From Parafrankia sp. EUN1f (lineage in GTDB: Bacteria; Actinomycetota; Actinomycetes; Frankiales; Frankiaceae), in assembly GCF_000177675.1 (NCBI RefSeq), contig NZ_ADGX01000008.1:1-64000 (forward strand): 64,000 nucleotides of DNA, in the 5' to 3' direction. The position numbers and the translations under genes are program-made. The notes under the pieces are model-generated. The model saw only the letters and a list, made by a program, of their open reading frames with translations. It was not told the origin of the DNA and ran no database searches. Below, in pieces: positions 37,864-46,442 of the stretch. Within the stretch, counting starts at the first letter, position 1; every line of letters starts with the position of its first letter.

Positions 37864-38295
37864 ATGAGCAGGAAGATGTACAGCGCGCAGGAGATCAAGG
37901 AATTCATCGAGGAGTTCCGGGCCAACGGGGGCCGACCTGCGGGCCTCTTCGAGGGCGCCACGCTGCTGCTGCTGGACAGCGGCCCCGAGCCGGACGGGTC
38001 ACCGCACGTGTGCCCGCTGAACTTCTACCCCGACAAGGGCCGCTACTACGTCTTCGCCGCCAACGACGGCGCCGACGAGGATCCCCGCTGGCTGGGCCAG
38101 CTGCGGGCCAACCCCGCCGCCACCATCGAGGTCGACGGCAAGGTCCTGCAGGTGACCGCCGTCGAGCTGCACGGCGGCGAGCGCAGCTCGATCTACGCGC
38201 GCCAGGCCGCCCGCAACCCGCAGTTCGAGCACTTCCAGAATCTGACGTCCCGGGTCATACCGGTCGTCGCGCTCGTCCCCACCAAGGGCGCCTGA
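37864..38295 (+). CDS. Deazaflavin (F420)-dependent nitroreductase family protein
   Basis: The 143-residue protein has the split beta-barrel of the Ddn/FDOR family: GATLLLLDS, then CPLNFYPDKGRYYVFAANDG, then WLGQLRANPAATIEVDG (about 72-88), with the typical N-P-x-A/V pattern. Such enzymes use reduced F420 to reduce quinones or nitro compounds. The N-terminal 30 residues are helical. The ribosome site before ATG 37864 is weak (GAGGCGGG). Confidence 0.82.
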   Translation: MSRKMYSAQEIKEFIEEFRANGGRPAGLFEGATLLLLDSGPEPDGSPHVCPLNFYPDKGRYYVFAANDGADEDPRWLGQLRANPAATIEVDGKVLQVTAVELHGGERSSIYARQAARNPQFEHFQNLTSRVIPVVALVPTKGA

Positions 38296-38312
38296 CCGGA
38301 CGGCGGCTCCGC

Positions 38313-38380
38313 CCAGCTCCACGCGAGAACCAGCTCCACGCGAGAACCAGCTCCACTCCGGAACCGGCTCCACACCGAAT
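38313..38380. repeat. Four 17-bp degenerate tandem repeats
   Basis: Units start at 38313, 38330, 38347 and 38364. The first two are identical (CCAGCTCCACGCGAGAA), the third and fourth have diverged by a few bases. The array begins 18 bp after the stop of the Ddn-like gene and is followed immediately by a hairpin. Confidence 0.85.
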
Positions 38381-38381
38381 C

Positions 38382-38411
38382 CGGTGCCCCGTCAGCTTCG
38401 GCGGGGCACCG
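38382..38411 (+). terminator. Hairpin after the 17-bp repeat array
   Basis: CGGTGCCCCG (38382-38391) pairs perfectly with CGGGGCACCG (38402-38411) around a 10-base loop. It probably ends the Ddn-like transcript. Confidence 0.65.
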
Positions 38412-38497
38412 CACCTGGACGCGACGTCGACAGCACATGCGTGTCGCACGACACATGCACTGTGCACAGCACCTGCTCCCTGCGCTAGTCATGCATA

Positions 38498-38728
38498 GTG
38501 CACATCTGCGCACAAGCATCGCGCCCATCGGTCAAGGTCACACGAACGGAGCCGGTCCCGGCGGAGAACGGCATCCGGGTGTGCCTGGCGATCTGTGCCG
38601 GCAGCGCGGCCCTGGCCGCGCTCGTGGAGCTCGCCATCCCGAGGCTGCAAGCCCCCGTCCCGGCCGCCACCCCGGCTTCCGCCCCGGCGGCGGCTCCAGT
38701 GGCTGCGCCTGCTCCGATCACCCGTTAA
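38498..38728 (+). CDS. Possible small Ala/Pro-rich membrane protein
   Basis: A 76-codon frame from GTG 38498 encodes a short basic N-terminus, one hydrophobic segment (about 30-48) and an Ala/Pro-rich tail. Codon use is GC3-rich over most of its length, but no clear ribosome site exists and no family is recognised. It lies upstream of the MarR gene on the same strand. It may equally be leader DNA. Confidence 0.3.
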   Translation: MHICAQASRPSVKVTRTEPVPAENGIRVCLAICAGSAALAALVELAIPRLQAPVPAATPASAPAAAPVAAPAPITR

Positions 38729-38764
38729 GCGGCGCATTGAATCGCCTGTGAAGCGGCACATTGA
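38727..38764. repeat. Direct repeat before the MarR gene
   Basis: AAGCGGCGCATTGA (38727-38740) recurs with one change as AAGCGGCACATTGA (38751-38764), 24 bp apart or just over two helical turns. It lies 58-95 bp before the TTG start of the MarR gene, a likely regulator-binding position. Confidence 0.55.
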
Positions 38765-38821
38765 TAGGAAGGCGGCACACCTGCGGGTGGCCTGTCTGTC
38801 AGCCGAAGGAGGAGACGGGAA

Positions 38822-39301
38822 TTGAGTGAACGGGAGATCGCCCAGCTCGAACACGAGCTTGTGCTCCTGACGCGTCACCCATCCATGGGAGCGTTCGCCG
38901 GTGGCTGGGACCCGGGCAGCCAACAGCTGGAGCGCAGTGCATATCTCCTGATGGGCCGGCTCGAGAGCGCGGGCCCCCAGTCCATCGGGCAGCTGGCCGA
39001 GACCTTCCGGCTCAACGCCTCCACCGTGAACCGGCAGACCGCGGCCATGCTGCGCGCCGGGCTCGTCGAGCGCATCCTCGACCCCGCCGGTGGCATGGCG
39101 CGAATGTTCCGGCTCACCCCGTACGGCAGGGAGCGGCTGGACCAGCACCGCTCGTGGTCGGTACGCGGCCTGGAGCGCGTCCTCACCGACTGGGACCCCA
39201 CCGAGATCAGCGAACTCGTCCGGTCGTTGAGCCGCCTCAACCGCAGCATCCAGCACCGGATCGAGAACCCGATGCCCGAGAAAGTGAACGCGGCGAGGTA
39301 A
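38822..39301 (+). CDS. MarR family transcriptional regulator
   Basis: The 159-residue protein has a MarR winged helix: AYLLMGRLESAGPQSIGQLA, then a recognition helix LNASTVNRQTAAMLRAGLVER, and the wing AGGMARMFRLTPYGRERL (about 88-105). MarR proteins are dimeric repressors that react to small molecules or redox state. The TTG at 38822 is used because GGAGGAG precedes it at good distance. Direct repeats lie in its upstream region. Its target is unknown. Confidence 0.85.
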   Translation: MSEREIAQLEHELVLLTRHPSMGAFAGGWDPGSQQLERSAYLLMGRLESAGPQSIGQLAETFRLNASTVNRQTAAMLRAGLVERILDPAGGMARMFRLTPYGRERLDQHRSWSVRGLERVLTDWDPTEISELVRSLSRLNRSIQHRIENPMPEKVNAAR

Positions 39302-39459
39302 GCAGGCGGGCAGCACCGGCCACGCTCAGGCCCGGTGCGGCCGGACCACCCGGCGGCGCAGATCCTCATCCCAGCGGGGAAGGATCTACGTTCGCGCGCC
39401 AGAGGGCATTTCAGGTGCTGGAATCCACCAACCGTGGCCGGCTGCGCGCCCTCCACACC

Positions 39460-40761
39460 TCAGAGTGCGGGCGAGGCAAGAGAGGGATCCGCCCCGCTGG
39501 CGACCCTGCGTAGTGGCTGGCTGCCGCCGCCGCCGCCGTACCAGTCCAGACAGAAGACTGTCGCGTCGTCGGCCAGGTCGTTCTTCGTGGCCCGCAGGAC
39601 CCTGCTGGTGAGATCTTGGACGAGCTCCCTTGGATGCAGGTCCCGTGTCTCAACGAGCGCGGCGGGCAGATCGACTCGTGCGGCGTTGCGTTCCATCATG
39701 CCGTCGGTGACCAACAGCAGCCGGTCTCCGGGAACGAGCAGAAAACCGTGGATGCTGTAACGCCCATCCTCGAACATGCCAAACGGAGGATCCGCCGGGA
39801 AGGAAAGCACCTGTACATGACCTTCCCGCAGCAGATAGAACGGCACATGCCCCGCGTTCACCACCGCGGCGGCACCGGAGAGCAGATCGACCTGCAGCAA
39901 CAGGCCGGTGACGAACTGGTCGGAGCTGATCTGCGCGGCCATCATCGTGTTCGCACGTGTGACCTGCTCGGCGAGATCTCCACCTCGGCGACGGACGTTA
40001 CGCAGGCTGCTGACCAGAAGGGTCGCCAGCAGCGCCGCGGTCAACCCATGCCCCATCGCATCGGTCAGTGACACATCCAGCCGGGAACGCTCGAAGCTGT
40101 AGTCAAAGGTGTCGCCCGCCACCGCCCCAGCGGGCTCCAGCCAGCCTGCCACTGTCACCTGGGCGCCCTCACAGGTGAACGACTCCGGTAGCAGCCGACG
40201 CTGAATCTCCGCGGCCAAGCCCAGCGGGACGGAACGCTGACCCCACTCGAACAGATCCGTATAGCGCCGACTGGTTATCACAATGTAGGCCAGCGCATGC
40301 CCGACGGTAGCCACGGCATCGATTGCATCGGCGGAGGAGCCTGCGGGCAGCCGAGCCTCCAGCACCCCGATCGCCTCACCCCGGGCCGTGACGGGAACCC
40401 ATACGTGCGTACTGGACTCACAATGATCAACCTGTACCCGTTGAGTTCGCATCACCCGCCCCTCAACAGTGCCCTCCACCGGCACCCGCTCCGTCGTGTC
40501 GTCGTCCGCATGTCGACGCCTCTGGGCCAACCGTGCCAGGTAACCGCCCGCATAGTCCGCGATCAGAAAGGAGACCTCCAGCGCGCCGATCGTCCGGGCC
40601 AGCTCACCGGCCACCGCCTGCACAACATCGGCAGGAGCAGCACGCTCTACCGCTGTCAGCAGCTCCCGCAAGTCGATCGACCCGGACAGCAACACACCCC
40701 CTATGATATCCACCACCGAGGATTTTGGCCCGCCCGACCACGCCGACCCCCGGAACGGCAC
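39460..40761 (-). CDS. GAF domain and PP2C (SpoIIE-type) serine phosphatase
   Basis: The 433-residue protein has a GAF sensor domain (about 45-175) and a PP2C phosphatase domain (about 185-415). The phosphatase motifs include GDTFDYSF, where AVAGDTFDY keeps the metal-binding Asp, then TDAMGHGLTAALLA and VTDGMMERN and DDATVFCLDW. Such proteins dephosphorylate anti-anti-sigma factors and so control alternative sigma factors in stress. No kinase or STAS gene is adjacent. The GTG start at 40761 is tentative; GTG codons 45 bp further in are alternatives. Confidence 0.85.
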   Translation of the reverse strand: MPFRGSAWSGGPKSSVVDIIGGVLLSGSIDLRELLTAVERAAPADVVQAVAGELARTIGALEVSFLIADYAGGYLARLAQRRRHADDDTTERVPVEGTVEGRVMRTQRVQVDHCESSTHVWVPVTARGEAIGVLEARLPAGSSADAIDAVATVGHALAYIVITSRRYTDLFEWGQRSVPLGLAAEIQRRLLPESFTCEGAQVTVAGWLEPAGAVAGDTFDYSFERSRLDVSLTDAMGHGLTAALLATLLVSSLRNVRRRGGDLAEQVTRANTMMAAQISSDQFVTGLLLQVDLLSGAAAVVNAGHVPFYLLREGHVQVLSFPADPPFGMFEDGRYSIHGFLLVPGDRLLLVTDGMMERNAARVDLPAALVETRDLHPRELVQDLTSRVLRATKNDLADDATVFCLDWYGGGGGSQPLRRVASGADPSLASPAL

Positions 40762-40933
40762 GCATCAACCTGGAAGTGATATCTCTGTCGCTTTCCGTAT
40801 TTCGGTGCAGAAATAGACAAGAAAATCATTTCCTGTAATGGACGAGGATACTTCCACTATTTCCGTCAGTCGCACCGGTCACCAGCAGTGGTTGGTGAGC
40901 CGCCGGGCCTATTTGGTTCCGGGGCGGATTCGT

Positions 40934-42538
40934 TCAGGGCGGAGGAAGCGCACCTTCCTCGTGGTCGAGTTCGTTTTCGAGGTGGCGGAGGGAGATGTCG
41001 GAAAGCTGCCCGGAGTCCCGCCAGAGCTGAAGCTCGTCACGCTCGGCCTCAATCATCGCCCGTCGGACGCGGCCAAACGTGTCTGTCGGGCTCTCGGGGA
41101 GAATCTGCTCGTCGGAAGGGGCGTTCAACGCCTTCAGGCTGTCCTCGCTGCGTTGTTTCCGGTCCTCCGCGGCTCTGCTGAGCCGCTCGACGAGAACGTC
41201 GGGAATCGGCTCGTGCGCCTGCAGGGACCTGAGCGTTCGCAGGCCGGCCTCGGCCGCCGCGGCCCGGGCCCGGGCGCGCTGGCGCCGGCCCTCGTCGGCG
41301 TCGGGCCGCACTCCCAGCCGCCGTAGCAGCGGCCCGAAGGTCAGGCCCTGCCCGACGAGGGTGAGCAGGACGGTGCTGTAGGCGCAGAACAGCAGCAGGT
41401 CGCGGTGTGGGAATGCGACGGCGTCGGTGGACAGCGGCAGCGCGAACACGGCGGCGAGCGAGATCACGCCCCGCATACCGGACCAGGAAAGTGCCACGAG
41501 CTCACGGCCGGACAGGTGAGGGTGCGGAGAGAGGAATCGAAGCCGCGTCGGCAGCAGGGCGGGGAGCAGCAGCCAGAACACTCGGGTCAGGAGCACCCCG
41601 CCGATCGTCACCGCGGCGGCGGCCAGAACAGTGCCCACGGAATAGTCCGCGATGGCGGGAACGACGGCGACGAACTGCTGGCCGATGAGGAGGAATACGA
41701 ATCCTTCGAGCAGGAGGTCCACCAGGCGCCAAACCGCGAGGGCGTGCAGCCGGGCAGCGCCGGAGAGCAGTTGCCGGGACTGGTGGCCCAGGACGAGCCC
41801 AGCGGTGGCGACGGCGAGGACACCGGAGGCGTGCATGGCCTCGGCCGGCAGGTAGGCAGCGAAAGGGGTCGCCAGGGAGACCGCGGTCTCGGCGACCGGC
41901 TCCTCGATCCGGCGCCGCAGCTGCCCGATGAGCCAGGCGACGGCGATCCCCCCGACGAAACCGCCAAACACAGCGGCCAGGAACCGTCCGATGACGAACG
42001 GGACGTCGAACGGGACGTCGAACGGACCGTTGACGACCGCGGCGACCGCCACCGTGTACAAGGTCAGCGCCGTCGCGTCGTTGAGCAGGCTTTCGCCCTC
42101 GATGACGGTGCGCAGCCTGTCCGGCAGGCCGACGCGTCGTCCGATGGACAGAGCCGACACGGCGTCCGGGGGCGCCAGCGCCGCGCCAAGGGCGCAGGCT
42201 GCGGCGAATGGCAGACCCGGTACCACCGCCACCAGCAGGCCGCCGACGACGAGCGTGGTAGCAACGACGAGCAGGACGGACAGCGAGATCACCGCCCGCC
42301 GATTCGCCCGGATCTCCAGCAGGCTCGCGCCCAGCGCGGCGGAGAACAGCAACGGCGGGATGACCAGCACCAGGATGATGTCGGGTTCAAGCCGCAGGTC
42401 CGGGCCGGGCAGCAGCGTGTAGACGGCGCTGGCGCCGACAAGGAGCACCGGGGCTGGGAGACCGAACCGGCGCGCGGCCAAGGCCGCCCCCACCACGAGG
42501 GCCATCGCGAGCAGGCCGAACGCTATCCCGTCGAGCAT
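40934..42538 (-). CDS. CPA1 family Na+/H+ antiporter
   Basis: The 534-residue protein has about twelve transmembrane helices (1-405) and a charged cytoplasmic tail (410-534) with a likely coiled coil. The ion-binding segment APPDAVSALSIG and EGESLLNDATAL carry the expected Asp/Asp pair of CPA1 exchangers. It would exchange Na+ (or K+) for H+ and control cytoplasmic pH. A 12-bp duplication encodes FDVPFDVP near residue 175. No operon partner is evident. Confidence 0.9.
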   Translation of the reverse strand: MLDGIAFGLLAMALVVGAALAARRFGLPAPVLLVGASAVYTLLPGPDLRLEPDIILVLVIPPLLFSAALGASLLEIRANRRAVISLSVLLVVATTLVVGGLLVAVVPGLPFAAACALGAALAPPDAVSALSIGRRVGLPDRLRTVIEGESLLNDATALTLYTVAVAAVVNGPFDVPFDVPFVIGRFLAAVFGGFVGGIAVAWLIGQLRRRIEEPVAETAVSLATPFAAYLPAEAMHASGVLAVATAGLVLGHQSRQLLSGAARLHALAVWRLVDLLLEGFVFLLIGQQFVAVVPAIADYSVGTVLAAAAVTIGGVLLTRVFWLLLPALLPTRLRFLSPHPHLSGRELVALSWSGMRGVISLAAVFALPLSTDAVAFPHRDLLLFCAYSTVLLTLVGQGLTFGPLLRRLGVRPDADEGRRQRARARAAAAEAGLRTLRSLQAHEPIPDVLVERLSRAAEDRKQRSEDSLKALNAPSDEQILPESPTDTFGRVRRAMIEAERDELQLWRDSGQLSDISLRHLENELDHEEGALPPP

Positions 42539-42592
42539 GCTTCACGTTTGATCGGACACGGATGCACACGCGGGCAGGAGACGGCGGCTCGG

Positions 42593-42781
42593 TCAGTAGT
42601 CAGGCTGGCGGCCCTCCAGAAGCCAGGTCTCGATGTCACTCACCCGCCACAGATCAAAATACGGCGCCGAATGAACCGGCCTGGGAAAATCCGCCCGGAG
42701 ACACAGCCGCCTGGCCCGTTCCGCCGAAATAGCCAACCGGTGGGCGATGCCCGCGGTCGTCAACAGATCATTACCCACCAT
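42593..42781 (-). CDS. Small AlpA/excisionase-like helix-turn-helix protein
   Basis: The 62-residue protein is a single MerR-like winged helix: LLTTAGIAHRLAISAERARRL followed by the wing FPRPVHSAPYFDLWRVSDIETWL. Such proteins bind DNA as excisionases or small regulators. It lies alone, 55 bp from the antiporter start on the same strand, and diverges from the reductase-desaturase operon, so it could regulate that operon. No integrase is nearby. Confidence 0.65.
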   Translation of the reverse strand: MVGNDLLTTAGIAHRLAISAERARRLCLRADFPRPVHSAPYFDLWRVSDIETWLLEGRQPDY

Positions 42782-42929
42782 ACCGCCATGCTACGCGAGA
42801 ACTCTCCCAAGCCGTGGATGCGTCGCCCCGGGCTTCCACGGCGCCGAAGCGATCCCGGGCCACTGCGTCGGCTTCGCGGATGTCTTTCCCGGTGTCTTCC
42901 CATCAGTATGGTCGACGAGGCGGAGGTGG

Positions 42930-42944
42930 GGTTACCGTGTAACC
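42930..42944. promoter_or_regulatory. Inverted repeat upstream of the reductase-desaturase operon
   Basis: GGTTAC (42930-42935) and GTAACC (42939-42944) form a perfect inverted repeat with a 3-bp spacer, 83 bp before the reductase ATG. The size and symmetry fit an operator of a TetR-like or small HTH regulator. Confidence 0.5.
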
Positions 42945-43027
42945 TGCCAGCTGGCGGGCCCGAATATGCCCTCGCCGAAATCGGTGGCAAATTCCATCAA
43001 CCGCCCGCCCGCGACACGAGGAGAGTG

Positions 43028-44104
43028 ATGCTGGGCATCAGGGGGCTCCTCGGCGCCGTCGCGGACACCATGACATGTCCACTGAGACCGGACGACTACT
43101 GGGCGATAATTAATCCGCTATGGTCACGGCGCGAGCTGTCCGGGCGTGTCGCGAAGATTATCCCGGAGACGTCCGACACCTCGACGGTCGTTGTCCGGCC
43201 CGGGCGGGGCTGGCGAGGGGGCCTGGCGGGTCAGCACGTCAGTGTCGGCGTGAGCATCGAGTGCGTGTGGCATCGGCGGACCTTCTCACTGTCGTCTCCG
43301 CCCGGCCGCCCGGATGGCCTCATCGCCCTCACGGTGAAAGCCAGGCCGGATGGTCTGGTGTCCCGGCATATCGTGCACGGGCTTCGCCCGGGCCAGATCC
43401 TTCGGCTCGGGCACCCTTCGGGACGGTTCGTGCTGCCAGACGCGCCGCCGGCCCGCCTGCTCTTCGTGACCGCCGGCAGCGGGATCACTCCGGTGATGTC
43501 GATGCTCCGGCACCTCGCCGAGGGCGGGGCGATGCCCGACGTCTTCCTCGCGCATTCTGCGCGGAACGCGTCGGAGGTCATCTTCGGTGCGGAACTTCGC
43601 CGGATGGCGGCCCGCTTCCCAACGATGAGCCTGTATGAGCACCACACCCGCCCGACCGACGGCCGGCCCGTGGCGCGGCTGACGATGGCCGGGCTTTCCG
43701 CGATCTGCACCGACCTCCCGGAGCGGCTGGCCTGGGTGTGCGGGCCACGCGGGATGATCGACGATGCCGAGTCGTACTGGCGGGAGTCCGGCATCGGCGA
43801 TCGACTGGTCACGGAGAGATTCCATCCGGTGACATTCCCCGGCGGGCAGGGAGGGCGGGTGCGCTTCGCCCGGAGCAGTCGGGAGACGACCGTGAGCGGG
43901 GATACCTCATTGCTGATCGCGGGTGAGGACGCGGGCGTCATCATGCCCAGCGGCTGCCGGATGGGTGTCTGCCACAGCTGTCTCGCTCCGCTTGTCAGGG
44001 GCCAGGTCCGCAATCTGCGCACCGGCGAGGAGCACGGCATTCCGGGCGATCTCATCCCGACCTGTGTGTCCGCTCCGGCCCGCGACGTCGACATCGATCT
44101 GTGA
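43028..44104 (+). CDS. Ferredoxin-NAD(P)H reductase with C-terminal 2Fe-2S domain
   Basis: The 358-residue protein has an FAD domain with RTFSLSSPPGR (about 84-94), a nucleotide domain with FVTAGSGITPVMSMLRHL (about 148-165) and a plant-type ferredoxin domain (about 275-358) with the C-R-M-G-V-C-x2-C cluster motif and a fourth Cys in PTCVS. This plan matches Rv3230c, the electron donor of the stearoyl-CoA desaturase DesA3 in mycobacteria. It ends 10 bp before the desaturase gene, so they are surely co-expressed. The ATG follows GAGGAGAG. Confidence 0.92.
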   Translation: MLGIRGLLGAVADTMTCPLRPDDYWAIINPLWSRRELSGRVAKIIPETSDTSTVVVRPGRGWRGGLAGQHVSVGVSIECVWHRRTFSLSSPPGRPDGLIALTVKARPDGLVSRHIVHGLRPGQILRLGHPSGRFVLPDAPPARLLFVTAGSGITPVMSMLRHLAEGGAMPDVFLAHSARNASEVIFGAELRRMAARFPTMSLYEHHTRPTDGRPVARLTMAGLSAICTDLPERLAWVCGPRGMIDDAESYWRESGIGDRLVTERFHPVTFPGGQGGRVRFARSSRETTVSGDTSLLIAGEDAGVIMPSGCRMGVCHSCLAPLVRGQVRNLRTGEEHGIPGDLIPTCVSAPARDVDIDL

Positions 44105-44114
44105 GGAGCGACGG

Positions 44115-45221
44115 ATGGCAGCATCGACCCACCTCAGCGCCGGTGACATCGAGGAACTCGGCGAGGAGCTCGACCGCCTTCGCGCGGAGGTCCTCGCGAG
44201 CAGGGGAGAGGACGACGCCCGGTACATCCGACGGGTGATCGCGGCGCAACGCGGACTGGAGGCCGGCGGCCGACTGGTAATGCTCGCCTCCCTGCTTCCG
44301 CCGGCATGGCTGGCCGGTACGGCGATGCTCACCCTCGCCAAGATTCTTGAGAACATGGAGATCGGGCACAACGTCCTGCACGGGCAGTGGGACTGGATGC
44401 GCGACCCGCAGATACACTCCACCACCTGGGAATGGGATTCGGCGTCTCCCGCTGCCCAGTGGAAATATTCGCACAACTATGTTCACCATACCTACACGAA
44501 CGTTCTCGGGCGAGATCGGGACCTCGGGTACAGTATGCTCAGGGTGACTCCCGAGCAGCCGTGGCACCCCATCTACCTGGCGCAGCCGCTGTACAACCTG
44601 GCGCTCGCGGTGGTCTTCGAGTGGGGAATCGCCCTCTACGATGTCGAGATCGAAAAGGCCTGGCGTCGAGAAAAGGACCTCGGCGAGACCCTGAATCACC
44701 TCGGCAGCGCTCTCATGAAGGTCTTCCGCCAGGGCAGAAAAGATTACGTCGTATTTCCGCTGCTCGCCGGACCGGCGTTTCTCCCCGTACTGCTCGGCAA
44801 CCTCACCGCGAACATCTCCAGGAATATCTGGGCGCATACCATCATCTTCTGCGGCCATTTTCCCGGCGGCACCAGGACCTTCACCGAGGAGGAGATCGAA
44901 GGCGAGAGCCGAGCGGAGTGGTACCTGCGGCAGCTGCTTGGATCCGCGAACATCAACGGCCCAGCGGTGCTTCACCTCCTCAGCGGTAACCTCAGCCACC
45001 AGATCGAGCACCACCTCTTTCCCGACCTGCCCAGCAATCGGTACGCGCAGATCGCCCCTCAGGTCCGCGACCTGTGCGAGCGGTTCGGCCTCCCGTACAC
45101 GACCGGCTCGCTTCCCCGGCAGACCGCGAACGTCTGGAGACGCATCCTGCGTCTGGCGCTACCCGGGGCCACTCGGCCCACGGCAGGCGAGACCTCGTCG
45201 GAGCCGGTCACCTCCACCTGA
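44115..45221 (+). CDS. Membrane fatty-acid (acyl-CoA) desaturase, DesA3-like
   Basis: The 368-residue integral membrane desaturase shows the three histidine boxes: GHNVLHGQ (about 79-86), HNYVHHTYTN (about 117-126) and HQIEHHLFPD (about 297-306), which bind the diiron centre. It inserts a double bond, most likely delta-9 in stearoyl-CoA, using electrons from the reductase encoded just upstream. The product contributes to membrane fluidity. GAGGAG lies before the ATG. Confidence 0.92.
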   Translation: MAASTHLSAGDIEELGEELDRLRAEVLASRGEDDARYIRRVIAAQRGLEAGGRLVMLASLLPPAWLAGTAMLTLAKILENMEIGHNVLHGQWDWMRDPQIHSTTWEWDSASPAAQWKYSHNYVHHTYTNVLGRDRDLGYSMLRVTPEQPWHPIYLAQPLYNLALAVVFEWGIALYDVEIEKAWRREKDLGETLNHLGSALMKVFRQGRKDYVVFPLLAGPAFLPVLLGNLTANISRNIWAHTIIFCGHFPGGTRTFTEEEIEGESRAEWYLRQLLGSANINGPAVLHLLSGNLSHQIEHHLFPDLPSNRYAQIAPQVRDLCERFGLPYTTGSLPRQTANVWRRILRLALPGATRPTAGETSSEPVTST

Positions 45222-45860
45222 GCCGCGTGTGCCGTGTGCCGGCGCCGCCTGGCCAGAGCTCCCACGTGATGGCCGCTCTGGGGCTGAGCAGCCAGAGGGA
45301 TCCGTGGAGAACTTCCTCGGCGGAGCCCCCGCGGACAAGCCTGGCCAAGGGCGCAGCTGGAAGCCTTGGCTACACATCTGGCTACACAATGCTCAACTTC
45401 ACCCCCGCCAGGTCGGGCAAAGCCCGACGCTTGGGGGTCCGGGGGTCGCCCCCCGGGCAGACATCACAACCACGGCGAAGCCGGCCAGTCGCCGGCGAGC
45501 AGTCGACGAGTGGACAAAACCGTCCACAATACGAACCACTACCCGAACATCGTTGCGCCGCTCATATCGCTCGACACCTGAACATCCCAGGCCGCCTACC
45601 TGCGGCTTCGTGCCGCTGAACCCGTTATGGCGACCCGCAGCCACACTGCCAGGCGCGCGCCCACGCCAGGCCGCCGTGTCAAAACAAGGCGGAAACGGGC
45701 ACGGCATCAGGTCGGGCAGGTGGGCGCGTGACCGCCCACCTGCCCTCCTGCCGGGTCACCACGTTGGACATCATCAGCGAGAGATCGACCGGGGCTGCGG
45801 CCATTGCGGCTGCGTGCTGAGCATCACGTTTCGCTGCTGCGGCCCCGGCATGCCCGGCGG
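45222..45860. other. Non-coding gap left of the copper island
   Basis: These 639 bp contain no convincing gene. There is a short direct repeat, GGCTACACA, around 45368-45387 and a GC-rich stretch with runs of G and C near 45430-45465. The composition is more mixed than in nearby genes, as in remnants of mobile DNA, but I cannot name an element. Confidence 0.4.
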
Positions 45861-46166
45861 TCAGTGTTTGACGAGGCGGGTGGTGTCTCGAAGGGTCGCC
45901 AACCGGGCACGGTACTCCTGTTCGTTGATCTCGCCGCGGGCGAAGCGATCAGCCAGAATCTCCTCGGGAGAGGGTGCAGCTGGCCCATGAGCCGCTCCAG
46001 ACTCGCTGGGCGAGCGCGTTACAGAGGGCCTCCGTGCGTCGGAGCGGATCAGGGCTCGTACGAGCAGCACCGCCCCGGTGATGAGCACAGCCCAGAACAG
46101 CAGCATGCCGATGGACATGGCGAACCAGCCCCAACCACCAATATTGTGATAATACCAATACATCAT
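45861..46166 (-). CDS. SHOCT-domain small membrane protein
   Basis: The 101-residue protein starts with an aromatic-rich segment, MMYWYYHNIGGWGW, followed by a transmembrane helix (about 15-36), a linker and a C-terminal SHOCT motif (EEILADRFARGEINEQEYRARL, key words EEILADRFARGEI). SHOCT domains are short helical modules found at the ends of membrane proteins and thought to aid oligomerisation. The ATG at 46164-46166 follows GGGAGGTAAG. Similar proteins are common beside copper-resistance genes in Actinobacteria. Confidence 0.82.
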   Translation of the reverse strand: MMYWYYHNIGGWGWFAMSIGMLLFWAVLITGAVLLVRALIRSDARRPSVTRSPSESGAAHGPAAPSPEEILADRFARGEINEQEYRARLATLRDTTRLVKH

Positions 46167-46202
46167 CACACACTTACCTCCCGGAGCGGCGGGGTGACGG
46201 CC

Positions 46203-46382
46203 ATGCAGTGGGACCCGCACCGCGCCCCCTACATTCTCAAAGCGTGCACCCGCTGCCGCCGGAGCGCAGGGGACGTTCGGCCGGGAGTGTCCGGCGAACG
46301 ACTCTATTGCGTTTTCGGTGGTGACTGTGGACTAGCCGAGGACGATGCGGGGGCGAAGCCTACTGATCGGGCCGGTCGCTGA
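46203..46382 (+). CDS. Small Cys-rich protein, possible metal-binding
   Basis: A 59-codon frame from ATG 46203 encodes CTRCRRSAG in its first third and LYCVFGGDCGL later, so four Cys in two pairs could bind a metal ion. It has a purine-rich stretch (GGAGCGGCGGGG) before the ATG and diverges from the SHOCT gene. It is not a family I know. Its place at the edge of a copper cluster makes a metal role plausible but unproven. Confidence 0.4.
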   Translation: MQWDPHRAPYILKACTRCRRSAGDVRPGVSGERLYCVFGGDCGLAEDDAGAKPTDRAGR

Positions 46383-46442
46383 TATTCCCTTCCTCATGAG
46401 ACGGCCGAATTGTCGCGAACACCCGTGCCCCTTCGGAATCGT

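Noticed and set aside
38313-38380. 17-bp repeats suggesting a CRISPR array
   Set aside because: No unique spacers, units too short and no cas genes.
41405-43027. Upstream extension of the reductase frame for 540 codons
   Set aside because: It runs antisense through the Na+/H+ antiporter; the true start is at 43028 with a ribosome site.
45425-45470. G/C-run segment taken for an insertion-sequence end
   Set aside because: No matching inverted end, target duplication or transposase remains.
45399-45707. 102-codon minus-strand frame
   Set aside because: No ribosome site or recognised pattern; lies in mixed-composition intergenic DNA.
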